A DNA stretch of 64,000 nt from G963556115 sp963675945 (lineage in GTDB: Bacteria; Planctomycetota; SZUA-567): positions 2,976,001-3,040,000 of the forward strand of contig OY780932.1 in assembly GCA_963675945.1 (NCBI GenBank). The letters run 5' to 3'. How positions within the stretch are numbered: the first letter of the stretch is position 1; every line of letters begins with the position of its first letter. A model generated the notes under the pieces. The model was not told where the DNA came from, searched no databases, and was given only the letters and a program-made list of their open reading frames with translations. Positions 8,377-15,800 of this stretch are shown here, piece by piece. The position numbers were made by a program, and so were the translations under genes.

Positions 8377-8574
8377 ATGAATATAGATGATATTATTCTT
8401 ATTATGATTATTCTTGCTTCCGGAGTCTATATTGCTAGACGGGTATACTTGATTATTTTTAGTAAGAAACCGCCTACTTGCCCTGGATGTGGTGGAGATT
8501 GTCCAATGAAATTACCAAATACCTCAAATAATACCACGACGCGAGGTAGCTGTAAAAACCATGGGTTGGAGTAA
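8377..8574 (+). CDS. FeoB-associated Cys-rich membrane protein
   Basis: A 65-residue protein with one N-terminal membrane helix (about residues 5-28), a basic stop-transfer stretch, and a Cys-rich tail with CPGCGGDCP and a later Cys. This is the layout of the small FeoB-associated Cys-rich membrane family, found beside feoB in many anaerobes and proposed to take part in Fe2+ handling in place of FeoC. ATG follows GGAG by 8 nt. Its stop codon lies in the loop of its own terminator hairpin. Confidence 0.8.
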   Translation: MNIDDIILIMIILASGVYIARRVYLIIFSKKPPTCPGCGGDCPMKLPNTSNNTTTRGSCKNHGLE

Positions 8575-8593
8575 GTCTCCAACCCATCTTTTT
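8561..8593 (+). terminator. Rho-independent terminator overlapping the end of the Cys-rich gene
   Basis: ATGGGTTGGAG (8561-8571) pairs exactly with CTCCAACCCAT (8577-8587), 11 bp with a 5-nt loop, followed by CTTTTTG. The TAA stop (8572-8574) of the 65-aa gene is in the loop, so the last codons form the 5' arm. Confidence 0.85.
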
Positions 8594-8630
8594 GCATCGA
8601 TATGGTGCATATTTCAGAGAAGAATAGTCT

Positions 8631-9179
8631 TTAGAGCAAGAAACCGCCAATAATCCCTCCCCCGATAATACAGAAGAGGGGATGTATGCGAAATTTTAGC
8701 GATAGTATTACGGTTGCGATACAGAGAACTATCCTCAGCATTAAATCGCTATCCAGGGAAATTCCAGAGCCAATTTCGAGTACCGAGTCTTTTAATAGCA
8801 TATAGGTAACACTCATGATCAGACCGATTGCCGCCGGTCTGAACCCGGAAAAAGCAGCAATCACATATTTGTTATCATCAACTCTTTTTAGCGTATATGC
8901 TAATATAGCAATAATAATAAACGGCGCTAAAACAATTGCAAACACGGCTAAGGCCGCTCCTGGAATGCCCAAAAAATTAAAGCCGATGTATGCCGCCATA
9001 TTGGCACCGACCGGACCAGGCGCTGATTGCGCCACCGCGACTATATCATAAAATTCTTCGGGTCTGATATACCCTGAATTGACAATATAATCCTGAATAA
9101 GGCTGAGTGATGCCAGTCCGCCGCCAATAGTGAACAAGCCGACTTTAAAGAAAATATAAAAGAGAGTGAGATAGCTCAA
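8631..9179 (-). CDS. ChrA-family transporter, half-length, second of a pair
   Basis: A 182-residue membrane protein of the CHR family with the N-terminal signature FKVGLFTIGGGLASLSLIQ and the AVAQSAPGPVGANMAAYIGF motif. Short CHR proteins come as two adjacent genes that together equal one long ChrA; the partner is at 9195, 15 nt upstream. Long members export chromate, but the role of short pairs in anaerobes is not well established, so I would not claim chromate resistance. About five or six membrane segments can be seen. Confidence 0.85.
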   Translation of the reverse strand: MSYLTLFYIFFKVGLFTIGGGLASLSLIQDYIVNSGYIRPEEFYDIVAVAQSAPGPVGANMAAYIGFNFLGIPGAALAVFAIVLAPFIIIAILAYTLKRVDDNKYVIAAFSGFRPAAIGLIMSVTYMLLKDSVLEIGSGISLDSDLMLRIVLCIATVILSLKFRIHPLFCIIGGGIIGGFLL

Positions 9180-9194
9180 ACGAAATTATCCTTA

Positions 9195-9743
9195 CTATTT
9201 AGAGCTCAGATTTGTGAATATTTGAACTAGAATCCCTGCCCCACCAGAGAGGATAATGATGAGAACTGGTGAAACATTGACAAAAGCAATTAATACAAAA
9301 CTTGCAATTAAGACTACAACTCCGAAGATATTTTTGAGCGAGCGTTTACTCAAACTGTACACGGCACAGATCAATAACCCGCAAACAACAGCTCTAATAC
9401 CTTCAAAGACGCGCATTACAAGCGGAGTGCGAATATAATCCTGAAGGAAATAGGCAATAAAGACTATTATGATAAGCGAGGGGGCGACAACACCAAAAGT
9501 AGCAAAAAAACCGCCAACAATCCCCATCTGACGCACCCCGACAAAGGTCGATACATTTACTGCAATAAGCCCTGGAGTGGACTGCCCCAAGGCAAATACA
9601 TCAGCAAGCTCTGTATGAGTAAGCCATTTCTTCTTAGTGACGACCTCTCGTTCAAGTAAAGGCAGCATTGCGTACCCTCCACCAATAGTGAAAAGACCAA
9701 CATAAAAAAAGGTACACCATAACTCAAACAACTTTTTAACCAT
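9195..9743 (-). CDS. ChrA-family transporter, half-length, first of a pair
   Basis: A 182-residue membrane protein paralogous to the gene at 8631, with FYVGLFTIGGGYAMLPLLEREVV at the N terminus and ALGQSTPGLIAVNVSTFVG as the second motif. It is the first gene of the two-gene unit. The two halves are expected to insert with opposite topology and form one anion transporter. Start ATG at 9743; a GCTTGGATAAG segment precedes it, without a strong ribosome site. Confidence 0.85.
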   Translation of the reverse strand: MVKKLFELWCTFFYVGLFTIGGGYAMLPLLEREVVTKKKWLTHTELADVFALGQSTPGLIAVNVSTFVGVRQMGIVGGFFATFGVVAPSLIIIVFIAYFLQDYIRTPLVMRVFEGIRAVVCGLLICAVYSLSKRSLKNIFGVVVLIASFVLIAFVNVSPVLIIILSGGAGILVQIFTNLSSK

Positions 9744-9881
9744 ACTTATCCAAGCGCTATAACTTTTGCAATATTAACCAAATAAAACGATTCAAAATTA
9801 AGTTCGAATTATTATTTAACACTCATTTTAACAGGTATTATAATCTTTTCAAGGAAAATGGCGCACAATGTGACAATTCTT

Positions 9882-10043
9882 TCATTTGCGTTTTCTACAT
9901 TCTTCAAGCCATAACTGATACCACCTGTCGCAATCTCTCTTAACTTTTTCATACTCCTCTCGGGGGATCCAATCAACCGCATCTGCCTGATATCCCCCTT
10001 TGATACATCTCAATTCAACCTTATGAACCTGATCAAAATACAT
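9882..10043 (-). CDS. 53-residue orphan protein
   Basis: A small open frame with a strong ribosome site, GGAGGG, 5 nt before the ATG at 10043. The product starts MYFDQVHKVELRCIKGG and ends in a charged helix-like part (IPREEYEKVKRDCDRWYQLW, then LEECRKRK). It is soluble, rich in Trp, Tyr, Glu, Lys and Arg and has three Cys. I recognise no family. It stands alone between the ChrA pair and the S24-like regulator gene, in DNA that otherwise shows no frame. Similar short proteins of phage origin exist, which would suit the neighbouring regulator, but that is only a suggestion. Confidence 0.65.
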   Translation of the reverse strand: MYFDQVHKVELRCIKGGYQADAVDWIPREEYEKVKRDCDRWYQLWLEECRKRK

Positions 10044-10367
10044 AATCCCTCCGGCTTGTAGAAAATAGCTAAACGACTAGAAAATACTTCCTTCTTTTTG
10101 GGACATAAACCGCACAAACCATATTCATAATCAACTTAACGCAAATATCCTTACAAAATGACCAAATATACAATAATTCCAGCATCAATATATCCTTGAA
10201 ACAATCTCCACATACACAATACAATTTGTAGCGCTAGAATTATAGATAGTTTGAAAAAACATAATATACTAAAGATATACTTATTATTTGACGAGAATGA
10301 GTATAGCAGAAATTTTAGGCATAATCAAATCGTTTTACTATTTTAAATCGTACTGTGAATAAAAAAT
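10044..10367. other. AT-rich intergenic DNA, no gene seen
   Basis: About 320 nt between the 53-aa gene (-) and the S24-like regulator (+). It is strongly AT-rich and should hold both divergent promoters. I could not pick a convincing -35/-10 pair or a clear operator. Confidence 0.5.
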
Positions 10368-11366
10368 ATGCATCTGGAAATACACATCTTAGAGTTTTAC
10401 AAGCAGTTATGCGAACGAATTTTTTTTGTACTGCCCGGGTTGACTGACAGTAAAATTGGTGAATTAGTCGGAGTTAAACGTCAGACTATTCAGGGATGGC
10501 GCAAAGGCAAAAGCTTGCCAACACTTGCTCAATTACTTATTATTTCTGAATTAAGTGAAATATCCTGGCAGTGGTTGATGACAGGTAGAGCCAGTGATCC
10601 CAGATCAATTGTTAATGCTTTTTATCCATATTACTATGATAATAGTTGCATCAAGGATGTACATACCTATAGTCTGGCACGCAATTTTTCGCGTTTGCTT
10701 TTGCTTGATCATGGGTGCAGAAAATATCTGCCTTTACTCTCTATTATCGATCAAATTGCTTTTGTAAGTGGTAGGGACAGTATATATTACCACCAAATAT
10801 CCAAAACAAATTCTATATTAGAGTTATTGTCCGAGTTTCATGGATTTTCTGAAGTTACAGTTGATGCCAGGACTGCGACACGTTTCAGCGAGATGAGCCA
10901 GGCCTACATCAGACCCACATTTAACAGTACCTTTTTAATAAGTGATATTTTACATACAAATAATCAAAAAGAAGTAAATGCATATAGTAATCCAGAATTA
11001 CTGCTTATGCCTCGAGTACTTGATTATAATACCGCTAAACTACAAACCGGTAATATGCTAGTGCGGGTTAGAGGAGATAATATGTCGCCAATAATTGCAG
11101 ATAATCAGAGAATTATCATAGACGAACCTCTTGATATCGCCTATCTTTCAACTGAAAAACCAGCTTTAGTCGTGATTCGCCTCGACTCCGGGGCACTACT
11201 GTATTCAGGGAAACAACTTCTTCAAGAAGGGCTTGTTTGCTGTTATGCTCTCAAGCAAGCAGAGAACACACTTCTCAGCGGATTTGAGAAAGATCAGATG
11301 CTTGGTATGATTTCCAACAATTATATCAAAGCCATTTACCCGGTTGGAGCTGTTCTATATAATTAG
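10368..11366 (+). CDS. XRE-type HTH regulator with S24/LexA-like C-terminal domain
   Basis: A 332-residue protein. Residues about 20-75 are a Cro/CI-type helix-turn-helix (GLTDSKIGELVGVKRQTIQG, then WRKGKSLPTLAQLLIISELS). The last 110 residues look like the S24 peptidase fold of CI/LexA repressors: RVRGDNMSPIIADNQRIIID aligns with the usual GDSM-x-P, where Ser is the self-cleavage nucleophile. Here that position is Asn238, so RecA-stimulated autocleavage is unlikely. The 150-residue middle part is not recognised and is longer than a CI linker. It could be a host regulator derived from a phage repressor or a defective prophage relic; no other phage genes are near. The nuclease gene starts 24 nt after it. 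Confidence 0.7.
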   Translation: MHLEIHILEFYKQLCERIFFVLPGLTDSKIGELVGVKRQTIQGWRKGKSLPTLAQLLIISELSEISWQWLMTGRASDPRSIVNAFYPYYYDNSCIKDVHTYSLARNFSRLLLLDHGCRKYLPLLSIIDQIAFVSGRDSIYYHQISKTNSILELLSEFHGFSEVTVDARTATRFSEMSQAYIRPTFNSTFLISDILHTNNQKEVNAYSNPELLLMPRVLDYNTAKLQTGNMLVRVRGDNMSPIIADNQRIIIDEPLDIAYLSTEKPALVVIRLDSGALLYSGKQLLQEGLVCCYALKQAENTLLSGFEKDQMLGMISNNYIKAIYPVGAVLYN

Positions 11367-11390
11367 AGGAAAGGATTAAGATGGTGATAA

Positions 11391-11807
11391 ATGCGAACAT
11401 ATACTAGTAAAACATACTTGCTATTATCTGTAATTATTTTAGCTGCACTTGTAGTCGCTAGAGGAATTACGCGCGATACCTCCAGCGTAACCTGGTACAA
11501 GGTGGTTAAGATCATTGATGGCGACACCTTGACGATTAAATATAATGGTAAAAATGAGAGTTTACGCCTCTTTGGCATAGATGCTCCGGAACGTGGCGAA
11601 AACGGATATTTCAAAGCAGGTGCGGCACTGGAAGAACTTGCATATGGCAAACAGGTGCGGCTCGAATTCGTTTCAGCGTCAAAACGTGATAAGTTCGATC
11701 GCCTCCTGGCAAAAGTCTTCCTGAAAGACGGCAAAATGCTCAATCTTCTACTATATCAACGTAAAGTAGTTAAGCTATATGCCCGCAGCCCGCTTATTCG
11801 CGAGTAA
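11391..11807 (+). CDS. Thermonuclease (SNase/TNase) domain protein, membrane-anchored
   Basis: A 138-residue protein with an N-terminal membrane or signal segment (about residues 8-25) and an OB-fold staphylococcal-nuclease domain. Key residues are visible: Asp/Thr in DGDTLTI for Ca2+ binding, Arg and Glu in RLFGIDAPERGE, and the second Arg in KRDKFDRLLAKV. Such enzymes cut DNA and RNA outside or at the membrane. The domain is a little shorter than usual at the C terminus but ends normally. An ATG ten bases upstream (11381), better placed after AGGAAAGGATTAAG, opens only an 8-codon frame that overlaps this start; it may be a leader peptide or chance. The gene converges on trkA. Confidence 0.85.
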   Translation: MRTYTSKTYLLLSVIILAALVVARGITRDTSSVTWYKVVKIIDGDTLTIKYNGKNESLRLFGIDAPERGENGYFKAGAALEELAYGKQVRLEFVSASKRDKFDRLLAKVFLKDGKMLNLLLYQRKVVKLYARSPLIRE

Positions 11808-11817
11808 TACATCCTGC

Positions 11818-12501
11818 TTACACTTCGTTTTCAGAGTTTTCTGACTTCTTGAGCTCGCGTATCTTCTCAATACTCTCTATCTTACCGATTAGAATTAAAG
11901 AGGTATTGTCTTTAAAAACCACCTCCTGATCCGGCATAAAACTGGTTTCCTGTGTCTGCAAATCACGGATTGCGATAAGGTATGAGGTATAATTTTTGCG
12001 TATGCCGATCTCCAAAAGTGTCTTGCCAATAAAGAGCTTTGGAACTTCCAACTCGATAATCGTATACTCTGTCCCTAACGAGAAATCATCGATAACACTG
12101 GGGTTGACTATTCGTTTACAGAGCCGCCTGGCTGTTTCCGACTCCGGGAAAATAATATTACTGGCGCCAATTGCTTCCAGAATGCGTGCATGATCATCAG
12201 AGAGCGCCTTGGCATGGATAACTTCGATGCCGATCTTTCTCAGGTGCAAAACTATAAGTATACTCGCTTCAAGATCTTCGCCCACACTTACCACCGCTTC
12301 ATCAAATGAGTCATCAATAATTGCGGAAAGCTCATTGAAATTAGCCGCGTTGAGACGTAACGCCTTCTGCACCTGGTCGGCAATCTCATTGATAGTTCCC
12401 TGTTTTATATCTAGAACCAGTACCTCCTCGGTTCGAGCGAGATTAATTGCTATCTCCCTGCCAAATTGCCCAAGCCCGATTACACATATGCGTTTACTCA
12501 T
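11818..12501 (-). CDS. trkA: Potassium uptake regulatory subunit TrkA/KtrA (RCK protein)
   Basis: A 227-residue cytosolic gating ring subunit with one TrkA_N Rossmann domain (GLGQFGREIA at residues 8-17 and the acidic VLDIKQ end of the second strand) and a C-terminal TrkA_C domain from about 135. It binds NAD(H) or ATP/ADP and controls the TrkH/KtrB channel. The single-RCK length fits KtrA rather than the double-RCK E. coli TrkA. The start overlaps the end of the trkH gene by 4 nt (ATGA), so both are translated together. Confidence 0.93.
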   Translation of the reverse strand: MSKRICVIGLGQFGREIAINLARTEEVLVLDIKQGTINEIADQVQKALRLNAANFNELSAIIDDSFDEAVVSVGEDLEASILIVLHLRKIGIEVIHAKALSDDHARILEAIGASNIIFPESETARRLCKRIVNPSVIDDFSLGTEYTIIELEVPKLFIGKTLLEIGIRKNYTSYLIAIRDLQTQETSFMPDQEVVFKDNTSLILIGKIESIEKIRELKKSENSENEV

Positions 12502-13862
12502 CCGACTAATATCCTCCCTTCAGGGTGATTAATATTTAAAGGCTGAGCTCGGGGAATCGCCAGTGCAATAGTCAGGGTCCCGAGCCTGCCGACAAACATG
12601 GTAAGTATAATCCATATCCTACTTACATGTGAGAGTTGATCGGTAAAGTCTAAAGATAGGCCTACTGTGGCAAAGGCCGATACTTGCTCGAATACTAAAG
12701 TCTGCAGCGGAGTATATTCTTCTGCTGCACTCAAGACGATCAAACCAAGAATATTCCAGAACAATGCCAGCGCGATAACTTGGGATACACGGTTGACAAT
12801 AATAGCTGGAATCTTTCTGCCCAGAAGAGTGATCTCATTTTTGCCGCGAATAATCTGCCTGATGTGCACCAGCCAGATAGCCAGTGTTGTCGTCTTGATC
12901 CCGCCGGCACAAGAACCCGATCCTCCCCCGATAAACATCAGCAGCATCAGAATAAGTATAGACGGAGTGGTGAACAGGGTCTGATCCAGGGTTGAAAATC
13001 CAGCGGTTCTGGCGGTTACCGACTGAAAGAGCGAGTCGAACCAGGTAATATCCTTATTATTGAGATTGAAGACATAGGTCGCTACCGTTCCCAGTACCAG
13101 CAATATTCCGGTGGTAAGAAGTACCACCTTAACATGATATGAAAAGAAGCGGATTTTAGGTGTTTTGTTACGCCGAAGAAGCGCTTTAAAGAAATTTAAT
13201 AATTCTGCAAGTACAAGGTGCCCAAGGCCACCGAGGATGATTAAAACCATTATTACTAACTGTGTATAGTGGGAGGTTCCATTCAAACTGTCGTCCAGGA
13301 GCGAAAAACCAGCGTTACAAAACGCTGATACCGAAAGAAAGCACGCATTCCAAACTGAATCGCCAAATTTATGCTCGAAGAAGAAGCCCCAGAAGAGAAA
13401 GAAAGCTCCTATAAACTCTATATTCAGAATTATCCAGAACATCAGCTTGAATGTTCTAAGAAACTCCTTGGTAGAGTTACGAATTAATAATGTATCGTTG
13501 AGGACATCGCGAGTCCCGAGCGAAAGCCTGACTCCCAGTAGTGAGAATGATAGTGCCGCAAAGGTCATCAAGCCCACCCCGCCTAGCTGAATAAGTACGA
13601 GGATAATGAATTGCCCATAGCAATTGAAGCTGTCAGCTATATCGATAGTTGCCAAACCGGTTACGCAGGTAGCTGAGGTCGCAGTAAAGAGTGCGTCAAG
13701 TAATGCTACGGGCTCATTCTGCACCCCGGGAAGCATCAGTGCAAGGGTACCAATGATAATCAACAGAGCAAAGGTATAGATCAAAAGCAGTTGGGGGGAG
13801 AGCTTACTGATACGGTCTGAACGCAGGGCTAAAATTCTTTTAAGCATCTTTTCAAATCCCAA
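12498..13862 (-). CDS. trkH: Potassium transporter TrkH/KtrB
   Basis: A 454-residue membrane protein of the TrkH/KtrB superfamily with four membrane-pore-membrane repeats. Filter-like segments are visible, for example SATCVTGLATIDI, SVSAFCNAGFSLLD, SVTARTAGFSTLDQ and FATVGLSLDF, each with the conserved Gly. It forms the K+ path driven by the membrane potential and pairs with the TrkA/KtrA ring encoded next. Its first 34 nt overlap the end of murI; a start at Met6 (13847) would still overlap. The order murI-trkH-trkA shows the genes share a transcript. Confidence 0.93.
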   Translation of the reverse strand: MGFEKMLKRILALRSDRISKLSPQLLLIYTFALLIIIGTLALMLPGVQNEPVALLDALFTATSATCVTGLATIDIADSFNCYGQFIILVLIQLGGVGLMTFAALSFSLLGVRLSLGTRDVLNDTLLIRNSTKEFLRTFKLMFWIILNIEFIGAFFLFWGFFFEHKFGDSVWNACFLSVSAFCNAGFSLLDDSLNGTSHYTQLVIMVLIILGGLGHLVLAELLNFFKALLRRNKTPKIRFFSYHVKVVLLTTGILLVLGTVATYVFNLNNKDITWFDSLFQSVTARTAGFSTLDQTLFTTPSILILMLLMFIGGGSGSCAGGIKTTTLAIWLVHIRQIIRGKNEITLLGRKIPAIIVNRVSQVIALALFWNILGLIVLSAAEEYTPLQTLVFEQVSAFATVGLSLDFTDQLSHVSRIWIILTMFVGRLGTLTIALAIPRAQPLNINHPEGRILVG

Positions 13863-14638
13863 TATAAGTAAGTCGCCTTCTCGAATTCAGTACAAACAAT
13901 TGGCGATTTAGAGTACTTCTCTGCCGCCGTAGAATAAAACCCCCGAAAATTACAGACTGCTGAAAGTCCGTCATTCTCTTTAAGCAAAAAAGCTACCCTC
14001 CGGGCAATAGCTTCTGCCGGATCAATTACTGTAATCTTTGCCCCGGCAACCTCCTGAATAAGCTCTTTGATTAGGGGATAATGAGTGCAAGCCAATGCCA
14101 ACTGGTCAATACCCTTCTCCTTCAGCGGAAGTATCCAGTCAGTCAAGATCCCCTTCAGATACTCGGTGTCGGCATCTGACTCTATTGCCTCTGCCAGCCC
14201 GGGGCACGGTTGTTCATAGACTCTTACTCCCCGCGCAAACCTCGCGACTACCCCGGCGTACGGTTCACCTTTGAAGGTTCCGGCTGTAGCAAGAATACCT
14301 ACAACCCCAGTTTGGGTATTCTCGGCAGCAGGCTTGACCGCTGGTTCCATCCCAACAAATAATACCTCAGAAAATTTTTTTCGTAAAGGGTGTAATGCGG
14401 CCGCACAAGCCGTATTGCAGGCAATTACAATTATTTTACAGTGGCGATTCAGTAAAAAATGGGTTATCCCTTCGGCAAATGAGCGAATAAGCGGCAGGTC
14501 TTTATTCCCATAGGGCATATTTGCCTGATCCGCAAAGTATATTATATTCTCCTGCGGGAGCAACTCAATAATTTTACGGTAAACCGAAATACCGCCTATA
14601 CCTGAGTCGAATATCCCTATTGGCGCACCTTTTTCCAC
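13829..14638 (-). CDS. murI: Glutamate racemase
   Basis: Converts L-Glu to D-Glu for the stem peptide of peptidoglycan. The 269-residue protein has the family start IGIFDSGIGGISVYR with the catalytic Asp/Ser, the first catalytic Cys in ACNTACAAAL (about residue 75) and the second in ALACTHYPLI (about 186). Start is GTG at 14638 with AAGGTG 5 nt before it. It opens the set of cell-wall genes with rodA 25 nt upstream in the same direction. Confidence 0.95.
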   Translation of the reverse strand: MEKGAPIGIFDSGIGGISVYRKIIELLPQENIIYFADQANMPYGNKDLPLIRSFAEGITHFLLNRHCKIIVIACNTACAAALHPLRKKFSEVLFVGMEPAVKPAAENTQTGVVGILATAGTFKGEPYAGVVARFARGVRVYEQPCPGLAEAIESDADTEYLKGILTDWILPLKEKGIDQLALACTHYPLIKELIQEVAGAKITVIDPAEAIARRVAFLLKENDGLSAVCNFRGFYSTAAEKYSKSPIVCTEFEKATYLYWDLKRCLKEF

Positions 14639-14663
14639 GTTTCACCTTTACTAATCAAGCATA

Positions 14664-15764
14664 CTATTTGGGTATGACTCCGGTAAATTTCTCCGGCCCC
14701 ATGATCAGAGTTCGGCTCCTGCCTACACCGAGCAATAAGCCAATCATAAAGAAGGTCACAATCATCGAACTCCCGCCATAACTAATAAGGGGAAGGGTTA
14801 TACCGGTTGTAGGCAAACAGGCCGTGACTACTCCGATGTTTTCCAACACCTGTACCCCGATTATAGTTGAGATGCCCACGGCTATCAACTTGGCTACCGG
14901 ATCTGGCGTATGTCTGGCAATATGCAGTCCTCCCAGTATCAACAGCAGGTAGAGTGCAAGTAGACTGCTGGCAACAAAAAAACCTCCCTCTTCAGCAATA
15001 ACCCCGAAGATAAAGTCGGTATGCTTTTCCGATAATAAATCGAGTGAGGTCTGACTGCCCTGCCCCCATCCCATACCGTACAATCCTCCCGAACCTATAG
15101 CGATGAGGCTTTGAATTAACTGCCAGGCTTCGCGCGCACTGTACAATTCTGGATCCAGAAAAGCCCGTATGCGGTTCTTCTGATACTCCTTCATCAGGAA
15201 AAACCACATTGGAACCAAACCACAAAGACCAGCACCGAAAACAAATGCCAGATGAACTATGCGTGCACCACTGGCAAATACCATTATCACTAATAATGGC
15301 GGAAAGAGCATCCCCGTACCGAGATCCGGTTGTTTAAGAATAAACCCTAGAGGTAGCAGAGTAACCACAAATGGCAGGATCAACCCCCGTACCGTAGCCT
15401 GTTTTTCATGGGAACTAAGGATCTTGGCTAGTAATAAGATAATTGCAACCTTCATCAATTCCGATGGCTGCACATTAAATCCCGGCAATTTTATCCAGCT
15501 CCGCGCTCCATTTATCGGTGCACAGAACAAGACCACCACCAAGAGTACAAACGTCATCAGATACAGGCTCAAGGCGCGACGCACCAGCCAGCGATAGTCA
15601 ATCAAAAAGCCGCCGATAAGGGCAAACAGGCTGAGTGCCAGCCAGCGGAGCTGCTTATAAAAGAACTCTTCATCAGCACTCAGGAGAAAGTACAGACCTA
15701 TTGCGACCACACCGAGTGTCGACCCCAGCACCACCCAGTCAACTCTCCAGCCTCTATCATTCAT
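14664..15764 (-). CDS. rodA: Rod-shape SEDS glycosyltransferase RodA
   Basis: A 366-residue polytopic membrane protein of the SEDS family, which polymerises lipid II glycan strands for side-wall growth together with PBP2. Typical segments: KLPGFNVQPSELMK (with the essential-type Pro-Ser-Glu), KQPDLGTGMLFPPL with the catalytic-type Asp, and the C-terminal TTGITLPLISYGGSSM. The start has GAGGA before the ATG. The gene follows mrdA on the minus strand with a 36-nt gap, the classic rodA-PBP2 pairing. No mreBCD genes are in the window. Confidence 0.95.
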   Translation of the reverse strand: MNDRGWRVDWVVLGSTLGVVAIGLYFLLSADEEFFYKQLRWLALSLFALIGGFLIDYRWLVRRALSLYLMTFVLLVVVLFCAPINGARSWIKLPGFNVQPSELMKVAIILLLAKILSSHEKQATVRGLILPFVVTLLPLGFILKQPDLGTGMLFPPLLVIMVFASGARIVHLAFVFGAGLCGLVPMWFFLMKEYQKNRIRAFLDPELYSAREAWQLIQSLIAIGSGGLYGMGWGQGSQTSLDLLSEKHTDFIFGVIAEEGGFFVASSLLALYLLLILGGLHIARHTPDPVAKLIAVGISTIIGVQVLENIGVVTACLPTTGITLPLISYGGSSMIVTFFMIGLLLGVGRSRTLIMGPEKFTGVIPK

Positions 15765-15800
15765 CGTAAAATCCTCATTACTAATTATCGGCTTAAGCCT

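Noticed and set aside
8631..9743. Chromate resistance as function of the ChrA pair
   Set aside because: Short CHR pairs occur in many anaerobes without chromate stress, and no other resistance gene is near.
10368..11807. A prophage in the S24-like regulator region
   Set aside because: No integrase, terminase, portal or tail gene is present, only one repressor-like gene and a host-type nuclease.
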